DNA from: Lindgomyces ingoldianus
Taxonomy: Eukaryota > Ascomycota > Dothideomycetes > Pleosporales > Lindgomycetaceae
Direction of reading: 5' to 3'
Assembly (NCBI RefSeq): GCF_010093535.1
Contig: NW_022985249.1
Location: forward strand, 1 to 61,078
Length of the DNA stretch: 61,078 bases
Below, piece after piece: positions 1 to 12,299 of the stretch. The notes under the pieces are model-generated. The model ran no database searches and had not been told where the DNA came from. It saw only the letters and a list, made by a program, of their open reading frames with translations. The position numbers and the translations under genes were made by a program. Each line of letters begins with the position of its first letter. Within the stretch, counting starts at the first letter, position 1.

Positions 1-270
1 GCAGCAGCAGCGTCGCGTCCTGGATACAAACGATCGCGCACGAGCAGGATCACGTATCTATGTCACATGATGCTCGTGCGCGAACCTCCGTGCGCGAACA
101 TCTAGATATCCCCCTTTTCCTCCGTACGGAGGAAAGACAAGAGCAATAGAACTAGAAACATGTTGCCCTCACCTTACCTACCTCGTACGCTGTGCACACC
201 GTACACCACTCTTACTCTTGCTACTTAAGTGCTCATACCATAAGCAGCTAGCTGTCGGAGCCCATTCAAC
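1..270 (+). repeat. 3' part of an LTR-like repeat
   Basis: The first ~150 bases are nearly identical to 40309-40455 (shared runs include CTCGTGCGCGAACCTCCGTG), and both copies end in CCATTCAACA after a more diverged middle. The sequence after the shared end differs between copies, so this is probably the 3' end of an LTR or similar dispersed element cut by the window edge. It is GC-richer than the AT-rich DNA that follows. No coding potential is seen. Confidence 0.6.
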
Positions 271-637
271 AAAAAAAGCATATAAATTAATAGTAGTATA
301 TATTACTAAAGGCAGTAATATAGCCTAGCTACTATAAGAATAGTACTTCTACTGTGATGACAAGCACTGTCTCTACCGTATGGAGCTGGGGAAGCATGGC
401 AGAGTAGGTCGGCTCTATTTCAGCTAAACTAGGATGGGGAGTGAAGGAGGCGAAGGGTTTTCGCGAGAGAAAAGCTTGCGCAGCGCCAAGGTGCTAGCGC
501 GCTCGCTTAACCCTTAGCAAGATCATGTGACTAGCAGCGGAGCTTGACAAGCAGCACCGTCACATCTACATTAATAAAGAATCTGCATATATAAGACTAT
601 TTAAACTGCAAAATAGACTATTATAGTGCTACTAATG

Positions 638-2054
638 CTAACAGCTAGGGCACAAGGCATTTACATGCACAAGGCAGCAGGTTTGTGCTAGGTGCGCTAG
701 TAAAGAACACTACTACAGTAAATGCTAAGTAATAGTCTCTAAATGTGTACTTTATAAAGGCCTTTATAAATTTTTTTTTAGGAACTATTAAGTGCTATAC
801 CTTAGTTAGAATGCTTAAAACGCTTAAAATATTCTAACTTAATATAAAAAAAAACATAAGGTACTAAGTAGCATAATAAATAATAAGTAACTATAAGACT
901 TTACTATATTAGCTATTTAAAAACTTTATACATAAAAAAATAAAGAAAAGAGAATTATTACAACACTAGCTAGACACACTTACTAGGCTAAATTTACGCT
1001 AACTGCATGTAGGGATAGAAGGTGGCCCTTCTAGAGTATGCTCTAGATATAGAAAGATATTAAGGCTAAATAGCTGCTAGTACAGTTGCTAGACCTTACA
1101 GCAGTAACACTACAACTACTTAGTTAAACAGTCCTAGTAGTGTTAGTCTACATTAAAATAAAAGATAAGTAAGCACTAAAAAAGATAACAAATTATATTT
1201 AAACTCTAATTTAAACTACACATAACTAAACTAGAACGCAGGTAGATGTAGTTCTAGTAGGTAATTTTAACTAACATAACTAATTATAAAGAAAGGATAA
1301 TATGTTAAACACTTACTAAGGTAAAGTAAACTTTATTATACACCTTATAGTAGACTATTTACTTTACAGCTTACTTTCTAGGGGCCTAAAAATATAGTAG
1401 CAAGGAATAAGTAAAAGCACTATTAATTTAATACTAACTTTAGACAACCTAGTAGCTACAGCACTATGCTGTAAAGTCTATAAGACAGAACATAAGTTAG
1501 ATTATAAAGTAATTAAAATAACTTTTAATATAAACACTTTAAAATAGTAAGTAAAAGCAAGACTATTATTTAAAAATGCACTATAGAAAGTAATATAAAT
1601 AAAAGTTAAAAAGACACTTAAAGCTAAACTAATAAAAAGCAGTGTATAGCAACAGACAGATAGGCTAATAGAAGCAGTAATAAAGGTAGTCTACAAGCTA
1701 ATCCTAAAAGCTAGGCCTTTACTATATGCAAAAAGATAGTAGACTGCAGACCTTACATAGCTATAAAGAGTATATACACACTAAAAGAACAAAGCAAAAG
1801 CAGAATAGTAAGTAAAAAGAATAAGTATAAAGACAGAATAATAAGTAAAGGCTATAGTAAAAGAATTTTATAACATAACATAGTAGCAGTGTAGAACCTA
1901 CTAGAAGAACTTTCTAGTAGATAATGCTAACATTTAGAAAGCTATAAGATACCTTAAGCTAAATAGTACTATAATATTTAATAAAATACTTCTTCTAGAG
2001 AAAACTAATAGATTAAGCACAGAAAAAAATTTAAAAATAGTAGATAAGTTACTG
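638..2054 (+). mobile_element. RIP-degraded Tad-like LINE relic
   Basis: Read past the stop codons, the plus strand shows a gag-like zinc-knuckle stretch (CARCASKEHYYSKC-type, about 638-770). An endonuclease region follows at about 1150-1530 with VDVVLVGNFN, which corresponds to the VGDFN motif of exonuclease-endonuclease-phosphatase domains, here with the Asp changed to Asn by a G-to-A change. Then comes a linker like that between endonuclease and reverse transcriptase in fungal LINEs. Most tryptophan and glutamine codons are now TAG or TAA, as expected from RIP. No reverse transcriptase is seen: the relic stops at an LTR fragment near 2054. Family assignment (Tad/I-like non-LTR) rests on motif recognition only. 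Confidence 0.7.
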
Positions 2055-2204
2055 CAAAATGCTGTAACATGCTGTAAAATGCAGCAAAATGCTGCAACAT
2101 GCAGCAATTTGCAGCAACATACTGTTCGAGCTTATTGCTCGTACTATGTAGCAGCTTTAGACAAGCGTTCCTCCTGTCTTAACAGTAGGTGCGCATATCT
2201 AATA
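2054..2204 (-). repeat. Copia-type LTR fragment
   Basis: In reverse complement this matches the start of the solo LTRs at 30790 and 39192: a TGTTAGATATGCGCACC-like start (first bases mutated), the AGGAGGAACGC segment, then an AT-rich GCAGCAA-rich tract. Only about half of an LTR is present, and it truncates the LINE relic. Confidence 0.65.
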
Positions 2205-3118
2205 ATAGTATAGCTACTATTTTTTTTTATAGTTTTAGAGTTTTAGAGAACTAAGCTTAGAGAGCTTAAAAAAATAAGCTTCTACTATTTTATAACACTT
2301 TTTATTTACTATAGTAAAAGTAGAAGTGTGTAAAAGCTTTCTACTTTTTAAGTAACTAACTTAAACTTTATATTTTCTAAGCTTAGGCAGATAGAATAGT
2401 AGAAGCAGTAAGAATTTATATATAATAGGCTTGTAGAGACAGACAGCACCCTACTACTAGCGACCTTCTAACGCTTCTAGGGAGCATCCTGGGCAGGGGA
2501 GCTTCTAGGAGAGTGAGCGCGGGGGAGGAGTAAGCGTGCTATTGCTTGCGGCTAAAAAGTTAGCCAATTACTATACAAAGGTAGGGAAAAAGCTATAGAA
2601 TTGAAGTGTAAAGCTAAAGATAATAAGAAGCAAAGGCATTAGGCTATATGTACTATTGTCTAGGTGGTGGTGGTGGCGGTGGTGATGAAAGTAATAGTAG
2701 AGTTGGTTTAGTTGAAGCTGCTTGAGATCCTTGCTCTTCGAACGCGCGCGCTGCGGCGGAGCAAAGTAATTCCGCGCACTAGTCCTAATTAGACAAAGCC
2801 TCGGTGGCGCACCGCGGCTGGACTCTTCCCCTGCCACTGGAAGCTGATTTCAAAAACGGCTGTCCTATAACGCCCTAGATCTTTTTGTTCCACTATAACT
2901 ATTTATAGACTTATGCGCTTGCCAAAAGCAAGCCACCAATGCATTGGGTAAACTGCGGCTGAACCATCTGCCTCGTATCATGCAAGGCTCCTTACCAAAG
3001 GAGCTAAAGCCCCCAGGTGAACTCGTTCGAAGGACATAAATGAACAGCCCTCCGAGCGACTTCGCGGCCATGGGCCTGGGTGTTGCTGTCTTTCACAAGG
3101 TGCTGCGATAACTCTGCC
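2205..3118. other. gene-free stretch upstream of the CorA-ankyrin gene
   Basis: AT-rich to about 2450, then more balanced DNA. A GGT/GGC trinucleotide run lies near 2666-2685. No gene with homology or intron structure was recognised. The last few hundred bases presumably hold the promoter of the downstream gene, but no specific element can be called. Confidence 0.5.
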
Positions 3119-6100
3119 ATGGCCTCATTACCACCGTTGCGGCCTTCAGGCCAAAGCTCATCAGCGCCAGCTCCACTCATTTCCAACGACAACTATGCCT
3201 TTTCGCTTCTACCAAGCCAAAGCACGTCAGCATCATACCCACTTAACTCTTCCAATCAGTACTCTCAGCCAGGCGCAGGTACTGCGCTACCTCAGAGCAC
3301 GGGAGTGCCGCAGCAGCCGTATCCGCCGCCGCTGCTAGCGAACCCATACTCACAATCGTTGCCACAGGCGGCAGTGCCTCAGAATAGATACTCATCGCCT
3401 TATGCGCTACCACCCCAGAACGCATATTCGTACCCATCAGCTTCTGCAGGTCCTCTGGGTGGCGCATCGCGGGATTCATCCCTGCCGCAGCCGCAGACTT
3501 TCCAACCAGGCGCATCGTATACTTATGGCGCACCTCCGCAAGCAGTACCGCAGCAGCAGACGCCGCACTACCCCTCAGTCCCTACACAATGCGCACCAAA
3601 TGCGCACCCATCAAGAACGCCCGACGGGCGGCTACCGCAGCACACATCCAAGGCAGATGTCCTCGCGACAGTCTCTATTCAGGATGGCGATGACCCCAAG
3701 TCTTTTGCCACTGCGGAGACGCTCAGTCGCTACACTAGGATGTTTCCCGAGGCGGAGAACGATCAAGGATGCCGGCTGTTCATGTACGGGCCGAAATGCC
3801 CTACCACCTTGTTGATGACGTTGTTTGAGCACTTCGACTTCCCGCGCTACTCGTTGTTCCCGTACGGTCTCTTCAACGACTTCGCAAAGACGAACAAGCC
3901 TGATACGGGCTCGTGCAAGTGCCAAAGATGCGCGAAGGGCGAGATCTGCGGCCATTGGGCCCTGTACTGCAACCTCCAATTTTATTTGCATCAAGATATC
4001 GTGCCGTCGTCGACAAAGCAGCCAAAGGTCGACGCTACGTCCGACGCGATCATCATTTCCTCGGGATACGAGTATGTTGAATGTTTGTTGTATTATCAGG
4101 TCTACGCGCTCACCAAGCCCCAGGGAGGAAAAGTTCCTCATGGCAGATTGGAATCTGCAGATTTTCCGCTTCCGCTCCCGGCGCGTTGAAACTACGGATT
4201 TCGCCTATGATGCCTTGATGTATCAAAACTACGAGAATTCGACCAGGTTGAGATCCGCTCCACTAGACTACCTGCTTTCTCAGCTTGAAGTCATTTTAAC
4301 TAATTGGGGTGCACTGCTTACGGCATCATCGCGCTTCCTAGACTCATTTGTAAGTGAGAAATCTGACTTAACCAAGTAAAGTCTAACTACGTTGAAGAGA
4401 TTCGAAGTCCTTCAAGAACGCTTAGAAACAGATCGCAACATCGTCAGAAACCTTGTTAGCGCGGCCCAGCGCTGGGAAGAATTTCGTCGAGTACTTCAGA
4501 ATCAGCTAGTGAGCCTAGAGTCCCTCGAGAATATCCATGCCGATCCGAGGTGGACCGAAGGACGCGACGATTACTGGGAGATCATGGCTGTATGCAGCGG
4601 GTATCTGCGGCAGTTCAAGAACATTGACTTTCGTATTTGCACAGAGCTAATCAAAGAGACCGATAGCCTCATCCAGCGAGTGACCAATCTGATTAGCATC
4701 GACGAAGGGTATCGTTCGCGCGAGCAGAATGACAGTATTCGAAGACTATCATGGATCACCGTATGCACGCTTGATGCAAGACCACTGCGACCGGCTAACA
4801 GGCTGTATAGTTCATATTTTTGCCTCTCATTTTCGCAGCGGTAACTTACCCTCTTTAACGGGAGCCTGAGTTGTTACTAATCAGCAGACAGGGCATTTTC
4901 GGCATGAACGTGGACCTCTTCAGCGATGACCCTTCATGGCTATACTATCTGTACACTTCATTGGTAGTTATGTGCATTGCTATGGGAGGTTATACACTAT
5001 TGCGTTCGAGAAGGCGGTTGACAAATCTGACCGTGATCGCTGCCTTAGCTCCATTTACGGTGGCGATCCTTCTCTGGGAGAAACTGAGCAAAGTATTGCC
5101 CAAGCGCAGCAAGAAGAATTACAAGCCCGTCATCGATCTTGAAAATCAGGAGCCAGATCCGAAAGATAACTTTGCAACAATGTTGAAGTGGGCTGCAAGT
5201 TCCGGCCAAACAGACGTTATCCACAAGCTCCTTCAAGACTCGAATCGCGATAAAACGAAGACGTCTGCATCTTTATCTTCGGGTGAAGCTATCATGATGG
5301 CGATCAAAAATGGACATGGAGATGCTGCAAAGTACTTAATCGAGTCGGAGCACTTTGAGGAGTATAGAGATGAGAAAAATGCGACGTTGGTCCATTGGGC
5401 AGCGAAATATGGGCAGCCCTCCGTAGTCGAGAAACTCGCTAGCAAGGGAATCAGTTTGAACGACAAGGACGCTGAAGGTCGTACTCCGCTGGACTATGCC
5501 CTCGATAGCAACGACGAGGACACAATAAATCTTCTCCTTAAAGGTGGCAAGCACATCAGCCGGCAGGATACCGTTAGCATTCAGACCCTGCATTTTAGCG
5601 CTCGGACGGGAGACATCAGCATGATTAAGCAGCTCCATGAGAAAGGAAGTAGTTTGGAAGCTCGCGACGGCAAAGGTCAAACGGTCATTTTCCATGCTGT
5701 CAAGGGAAAGCAATATGCGACTATGAGATGGCTTCTAGAGAACAACGCGAATATACACGCAGTCGACAAACAAGGATTTACCGCACTCCATATCGCTGCT
5801 CAAGAGTGCGATCTAGTGGCTACCAAGATTCTGGTAGAGAAAGGAGCAAACGTAAACGCCTTGTCGAGTGAGAGGTTGACGCCGCTGCTCTGCATCGTTA
5901 ATTCTCAGGGCATTGATGTCCTCAGGTATCTGTATGACAAAGGCGCTGACATCGACGCGATGGACAACGACTCAGACCGCATTGCTCATAAGATAGCTCG
6001 AAAAGGAGATTCTGCCGCGCTGCTCTGGAAAGCTGCTTATGACCTGAGTTGCAACATCACAGTCTCCGGTAAGCAAGGGAATACACCAGCGCATCTGGCG

Positions 6101-6877
6101 GCAGAATCTGGAAGCATTTCTATCTTGAAGCATCTTGTCGAGAAGAAGGCAGACGTCCGCACGTGTGAGAACATCGCCGGCTACACTCCCCTGATGATGG
6201 CCGCCAGCGCTGGAAAGGCTGACTCAGTTCGCTTCCTTCTAGAAAACGGCTGCACTCACGACATAGTTGACGCCAATGGCAGGACACTCGTTGAGCTCGC
6301 CATCAGGTGGGGCAATCCCTCGGTGATGCAGGCGCTCCAAGACTTCGGCGCCAAATTCGATTCAGTTGACTTGAACAGCGACGCGCCACATCCAGTCTGG
6401 CACGCCATCTGGGAGGGCCAGTACGCGAGCGTCAAACAGGTCCTTGACAACGGGCTGGACGTAAATTATACACATCGCGGAATCAGCTTACTACAGTGCG
6501 CCATTGAAGCCGGTAACACTGACGTGGTACACCTCTTGATCGATGCTGGGGCCAACGTTGGGAAAGCAGATCCGCATGGCTGGTCTCCGCTCCATTCCGC
6601 TGCCTTTTCCGGCGATATGGATGCTTTGCTGCTTGCGCTGCAGCGAGCCAAGGATCCAAGTCCTAAAGATGAGTATGGCTGGACACCACTGGACCTTGCT
6701 TCGTTTTATAGGCACGAAGACCTTGTCAAGATCCTGGACCCAGATGGCAAAGTAACAGAGTTTGCGTGGTCACATCGCTCGTCGAAAAGCAGCGTGGGCG
6801 CTATGCATCACTACGTCCCGCCCATGGAGGACTCGGCAGTAACCGGATATGCAGAAGCTCCTAGCTCTGCAAAATAA
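3119..6877 (+). CDS. CorA-like (GMN) membrane protein with C-terminal ankyrin repeats
   Basis: Five exons (3119-4071, 4124-4349, 4398-4760, 4811-4840, 4892-6877) join in frame to 1185 residues. Introns are 48-52 bp. The first (GTATGT...CCCCAG) explains what looks like a frameshift near 4100. Domains: a Pro/Gln/Ser-rich N-terminus (~1-180); a CorA/ZntB-like soluble region rich in conserved fungal residues (e.g. RRVETTDFAYDALMYQNYEN); a helical segment (~394-440); a membrane segment ending in the GMN signature of CorA channels (GIFGMN, ~525-530); two further hydrophobic segments (~541-563, ~567-589). From ~615 to the end there are a dozen or so ankyrin repeats. The start is the first ATG in the frame. 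CorA proteins are Mg2+ (or Zn2+) channels in a membrane with the GMN loop as selectivity filter. Ion transport here, and regulation through the ankyrin part, is inference. No lesion seen. Confidence 0.85.
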
Positions 6878-7559
6878 TGCACTCTGGGGATCCTCTTATA
6901 TCAGGACCATGCAAGACGATGTTGGTGAATGAAGGTGTATTTACTCATAGCGTATTCTTATGACTGCTCAGACTTTTTTGGGAATATCCTAGACTTCCTT
7001 GTCTGGTTCTGATTCTTGTACCATCATCGTCTTCAACGCATAGTTGTTCAGCTTAGTATCGATGACCTCCCTTTGACTCTCATTCTGGAATCTGGAGCTT
7101 CTGGACGCCGATCTTTACCCAGTCGTTCCCTCGCCATGAAGAGCCCTCGTCACCGAAGAACTTCCCACTGATTGGTACTGTTTAATATCTTTTGGATACA
7201 TCCGCCGAATGCTAGGCGGAAACCGAACACAGCGAAGAGGCCATACCAAGCCAATTTATCCGGTGCAATGGAGCACATGACAATTGGAGCAGGTGAAACT
7301 ACGTCATATGACGTAGTGTTTCACCTCAATATGAGCGAGCGCAGCGGTGGTCGTTCTTTTAGTACTAGCGTCTTTCCTTATTGAAATTAGCGTCCTTTCG
7401 GCCCTTCACTATAGTGTTCGCTTGGAGCTCCCTTAAGCTCCTGAGACCAGACCTTACACCTTTGCTCAATCGATTAGTTTGGTTCTCGCCACCTGATTGA
7501 TGACTCGCACCTCCTCACATGCCCTCTATCATCCGTCAGCTCCAACTGTGCGATACCTA
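6878..7559. other. intergenic stretch with a hairpin
   Basis: No convincing gene. A near-perfect inverted repeat lies at 7291-7326, with arms AGGTGAAACTACGTCA and TGACGTAGTGTTTCACCT meeting at the core CGTCATATGACG. It could be a relic of a small transposon or a cruciform-forming site; its function is unknown. Confidence 0.5.
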
Positions 7560-8985
7560 ATTATCAAATCCGTCCGCATCCATCACCATCATAACCACAT
7601 ACGGCTAGAACGATTCATCATAAATAGCCACCTCATCCCAATATCCAAACCACCCAGTTGAAAACGCAATCTTGTCATCGTACGTCCAGAACACATGTCC
7701 GTCTACCGCCCCAGTTTCAGAGGTCAGAATTTGCATGTCAGACCCGTCAGGACGGATTGTGCACTCGTCAAGGTCTCAATTGTACGCCGCGCGAAAACGA
7801 TGCGTGACCCGTTGAGCGACTAGTCAGGCATGTTGTCCGTCGTGCCGCCCGTTATCGTGTGTTCGGTCGTAGTCAGCGCGCGCTTGGCTTCTGTTTCCAG
7901 ATTGATGATTTTCAGACCCTAGCATTCGCGGAAAACGATTTGTTCGCTATGTCACAAGGAGCGTGCATCATTGAGTTGCAATCTTAAGCTAAAAGCGATC
8001 CATTGTCCGTCTAGCGACCAATTCAGCTGCATGGTGCTCTCAAGCTTTTGCCTCACTCACGTACGATCGACGTACATGCCACTCTTCATCGAGTCAAAGA
8101 CTATTTTCTTTTCTGTGCCCTCTGATTTCATAACAGCGACGGTGCTGTTCCCCGTAGAGAATTCAGTGTTGGCGATTTTGCCTTGCATAGAAAGCGAAGG
8201 CATCACGGTTATGAAGGGGCACTCCCGTTCGTCATCCCAGCCCACAATAGGGTCTTCGACATGGCGCTCATAGAAGCCGGACACTCCGTAGACAACGTTC
8301 TTGCTGTCGGGAGACCAGGACAGTGAGCGCAGGTAGTGACGTTTGAACCGCGTGGCTTTGGCAGGATTCTTAGAAGAGGACAAGGTGTAGTTTACACTTT
8401 CGTAGTGTGGGTCGCCTTTCACGAGAAAACCAATGTCTCCCGTGTCGGAAATGCACTGCGGGAATAATTTGAGGTGGGGACCCTTCGACACCCCACATCA
8501 GCTAACTTATTCGAGCACTCCTTGATCTTGGATGTGAATGGAGAATATTAATGAAGGAACAATATACCTCTATGTACACCACCCTATCCTTGCCCATTTT
8601 AACATCAACCGATATAATCTAGGTCGAAAGAATGCTCCAAACGGTGATACATTGCAATCAAACACTAATCAGTATTCGATCAGCACAGGCAGCTCGGCTT
8701 GATAGAACTCACACTCCCCATCTGCCGCATCATACTTATCGGCCTCATAATAGATGATCCTCTTCCCGTCCTTCAGCCACTTCGGGCTCCTCAACGTCTT
8801 CTGCCAGCCCGCCATCGCCACCCGTCTAACCCACTTCCATCAACGCCGATCCCATAAATGCTCATACGAGGGGCAAATTCTCAACTTTCACGGTGCCCAA
8901 ACCCAGACGTCAGCCAATCACTCGAGAACGCAATCCATTTACACGGCTGCCAACAGGGCGTAGTACGCTACGGGTCGCAGAATCC
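7560..8985 (-). pseudogene. TolB/WD40-like beta-propeller protein, decayed
   Basis: Pieces of a beta-propeller protein appear in several minus-strand frames. One holds SPKWLKDGKRIIYYE (near 8780), one (8057-8491) contains LSWSPDSKNVVYG, one near 7990 reads NWSLDGQWIAFSL, and one near 7650-7770 reads RPDGSDMQILT followed by the WTYDDKIAFSTGWFG and YDESFQPY-like regions seen in fungal TolB-like proteins. Stops and frame changes separate them. The blade motif SPDG(K/Q) with W/I-V-Y recurs. An exact start and end cannot be fixed. It is a pseudogene rather than a spliced gene because stops fall inside conserved stretches. Confidence 0.55.
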
Positions 8986-9633
8986 CAACCTGTAACTTCT
9001 TAGATTGTTAGTATATATGTAAAGGGTAAATTAAGTGGCTCTTACGCAGCGTAACTATAACTTCTCACTTTACTGCTACATACATCCTTCTTGCAAGCAG
9101 TTACGCTGTAATAGTTCTAATACAGGCTGCTAAAGCTGTTAACTTGCTATAAATAACGTATTAATAAAGCTAGTTATTTTAAAGTTTAATTGCTTTAATT
9201 ATTACTAATATAAACTTTAACACTAAAAAAAAAGCTTACTTTACTATGTAATAATTAATAAACTATATAAGCCATAGTAAAAGACTTTAAGCTTAATACT
9301 AAGCTTAAGCATGTTAACATTTATAACTACTAGCTCTGCTAAGAGGTATAAGAAAGAAGGATTTGCATAAACTAGATCTCTACTATAGACATGCTAGCTA
9401 ACAGCCTTACTAAGTTCCTACTTTAATAAAAGCATTAAGTGTTTATTAAATAACTAGGCTTTATTTGCCTAAGTAACACTCTAAAAGCTTACTCTACTAA
9501 TATTAGCTTTAAAGCCTAAGCCTACTAACTTCTGTTTTGCTGTTTTGCACTTTTAAGTGCACTACTATACACCTACAGTCTATTAGTTATTTTTATACAG
9601 CTTTACTTTAGTATTTACTTTGTTAAAGCTAGG
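8986..9633. other. AT-rich gene-free stretch
   Basis: Very AT-rich DNA with many TAG/TAA triplets in every frame, consistent with RIP-degraded repeats. No element ends or recognisable protein remains were found. Confidence 0.45.
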
Positions 9634-9845
9634 GAGGTGTGTCGCACGTGTCTTACGCGATATCACACCCATGTACTGCACTATTCACTTATTAGGCCTA
9701 GCTCCTTTCTCGTACAGTATATAGTCAGCCTAGAGCTCTATCGAGCTCCTTTGACTTTATAATACACTTGTACAATCCACTTTGTTTAGATCTTGGTACC
9801 TTGTTGACCCGCTTACCATATGCCCCCTCCCCAGCTCATGCAAGA
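9634..9845 (+). repeat. diverged duplicate of 12196-12408
   Basis: This block matches 12196-12408 along its whole length (shared runs include CATGTACTGCACTATTCACT and CATATGCCCCCTCC). The differences are mostly C/T and G/A. The right-hand copy lies in the decayed transcription-factor gene, so this is a partial duplicate of that gene. Sequence after 9845 (to ~10240) no longer matches and was not recognised. Confidence 0.7.
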
Positions 9846-10244
9846 AGCTGTGGTCACGTTCCTATCATGGCTTCTGGACCGAACGGCTGTGTCTAACTAT
9901 TCAGCTCGGTTCGGATGAGATGAAAGCTATTTCCGGAATGGAGTTTACAATGCATGACCGGCCACCTCATCTACGTCTCTTCTACAAACAGGGTTCTTCG
10001 CCAGGAGATACGCGGCGCTGTCTCCAGAGGAGAGATTGGCCAGGCACTGGCTTCGGAGCATGAACGAGTTGTTGGCATCAGCAGATAGCATTACATGCTG
10101 TCAGGCCGCGATGCACACTGCCACAAGCTGACCGAATCATGGCATTAGTGTCGCTCAGACGTACGCGATAAGGTTTACGGATTAGGTCCGGAGGCGTGAA
10201 CGGATCTCGCTGACTTTCAAATTGAAATTGCTGATAGAGGAGTA

Positions 10245-11344
10245 ACGTACTTCACGGGCGAGTTGCTCACACACCTAAGTCGCTTACTTTTGCTAAGACC
10301 CTACTAAACTACCCTTCCTACACTAATGCATTCCCCATAACACTACTTAGACATGCTAAAAGAATGTTAGATACAGCTTATGCTTTAAGCTTTTAAACAA
10401 GACATAAAACTCTTAAAGAAATGTGCTATAGCTATGTGCAAGGTTTTACAAAAAATAATAAATAACTATAGCACTAGATAACCTTTACAAGCTAATTCTA
10501 CAGCTAAATTATAAAGGCTAGGTAATAAAAAGGAGCAGGTAATTATTAAGACTATACTTAAGCTATATGCGCAAGGAATTTCCCCTTAAATAGCATTTAT
10601 AGCTAATATAGCTAATTCTTTGCGCGCTAAGCGTAATCTAGGCTATATTTACATAAACTAGCCTAGTATGTTTATAAAGCATTATTTAGAGCTTAAAGTA
10701 ACATTTAAGCATAAGTACAACTATAAGAGAGCCTTTTATAAGAGTCCTAGAGTAATTTAGGGCAGGTTTAGCCTTATAGAGAATATTAAAGCTAAGTATA
10801 GCATCTAGGATAATAACACGTACAACTTTAGCAAAATAAGGTTTATAATTAGCTAAATATCTCTTAACTATACTTACGCTTAAAACTTTACTTTAAGCTC
10901 TAAATAACACTTTATAAACATAATAGGCTAGTTTATATAAATATAGCCTAGATTACGCTTAGCGCACAAAGAACTAGCTATATTAGCTATAAATGCTATC
11001 TAAGAGGAAATTCCTTGCGCATATAGCTTAAGTATAGTCTTAATAATCACCTGCTCCTTTTTATTACCTAGCCTTTATAATTTAGCTGTAGAATTAGCTT
11101 ATAAAGGTTATCTAGCGCTATAGTTATTTATTATTTTTTATAAAACTTTATATATAGCTACAGCATATTTTTTTAAAAGTTTTATGTCTTATTTAAAAGC
11201 TTAAAGTGTAAGCTGTATCTAACATTCTTTTAGCGCGTCTAAGTAGTGTTGTGGGGAATGCATTAGTGTAGGAAGAGTGGTTTAGTAGGGTCTTAGCAAA
11301 AGTAAGCGACTCAGGTGTGTAAGCAACTCGCCTGTGAAGTACGT
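10245..11344. mobile_element. 1,100-bp foldback element, Fot1/pogo-derived
   Basis: Ends ACGTACTTCAC...GTGAAGTACGT are flanked by TA on both sides, as expected for a TA target duplication. The two arms (about 470 bp each) are inverted copies of one another. The middle holds a short stretch of the transposase coding region (AKYSI..., NTYNF) found in the full-length element at 40847-42712. So it is two inverted copies of that element's 5' end. It has no intact gene and could move only with transposase supplied elsewhere. Confidence 0.85.
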
Positions 11345-11736
11345 TACCACCATATCTTGACTTAACGACAGCATCACTGCCACGCTGTAATGCGTGGAGC
11401 ACTGTCGATTGCTTGAACGCATCGTACATATGAAGGTCTTTATATTCGCTCGAAATTGCTTCTCTAAGAATATCTACCATCTGCTTCTACACTCTATCTG
11501 CCTCCTATTTAGCTCTTCTTTACTCTACAGCATGAAGGCGCGAGGACGACTTAACAGAGAAGCATAGCCAGCACCTAGTCCTCTACTTCTTGAAAGTCTA
11601 ACAAACGCTCAGACCATCGAAGAGCAATCATACACACCTATATTGAGCGCTAAGAAGAAGTCTTATTTTGCGGAATGTGAGCTTTACTTCAGCATGATGC
11701 CGTTGCTTTCATGGGAGCGCACGACATGGTCACAGC
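11345..11736 (-). other. unrecognised coding-like remnant
   Basis: The minus strand reads through about 11345-11480 without stops (VDILREAISSEYKDL..., AFKQSTVLHAL...) and into the foldback end. Base composition is gene-like, but no family was recognised. It may be a gene piece cut off by the foldback insertion. Confidence 0.3.
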
Positions 11737-12126
11737 GTGGCGTTCGAGAACATCCCCTCCAGGCCTGATGTGCAGCGATGCTTACATGTAGACATTAATG
11801 CGGATGGCCATTTGTCTAGACAGATACGCGAGACTAACAATCAATGGTACTGTAGCGACTACAATATAGCACTGCCTAAAAGACAGCCTAAGCTGCACAA
11901 ATTTCTAGGGGAAATCCAAAATAAAATTTACAGGTACGCATTTCCTCTATTTTTAGGGCTAATTCCTCAGCATGGACTAGACGGGAGCAGTATAGGGCTT
12001 CTTGTGGTCAACAAACAGGTCCATAACGAAGTTATAAGTCTAATGTATAGCACAAAGCCACTTAGACTTAAGTACATGGAAGACGACTTGAATTTTGATG
12101 ATAATTTTTACTATTGGGACGGCTAG
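11737..12126 (+). pseudogene. fragment of a 2EXR/DUF7730-like fungal domain protein
   Basis: The frame holds FLGEIQNKIYRYAF followed by LLVVNKQVHNEV. This matches the pattern LPxEIRNxIYxYA ... LLxVNRQIHxEA seen in many small fungal proteins of unknown role (2EXR/DUF7730, F-box-like). It has no clear ATG start (the frame opens at GTG) and stops after about 129 codons, so it is a fragment. It lies just upstream of the decayed transcription-factor gene on the same strand. Confidence 0.5.
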
Positions 12127-12299
12127 GATCACTACGTTGGACCTCCTTAGGATGGTGTTGGAACATCTTCACGGATGGTGGCGACCGTCCGAAGCAGGTG
12201 TCGCACGTGTCTCACGCGATATCATACCCATGTACTGCACTATTCACTCATTAGGCATAGCTCCTATCTCGTACAGTATATAGTCAGCTCAGAGCTCTA

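Noticed and set aside
2571..2837. His-rich 88-codon frame on the minus strand
   Set aside because: Low-complexity GGT repeat gives the histidines; no homology, splice sites or flanking signals support a gene.
4072..4123. Frameshift in the CorA-ankyrin gene
   Set aside because: A 52-bp intron (GTATGT...CTCAC...CAG) restores the frame exactly and gives a sensible joined protein.
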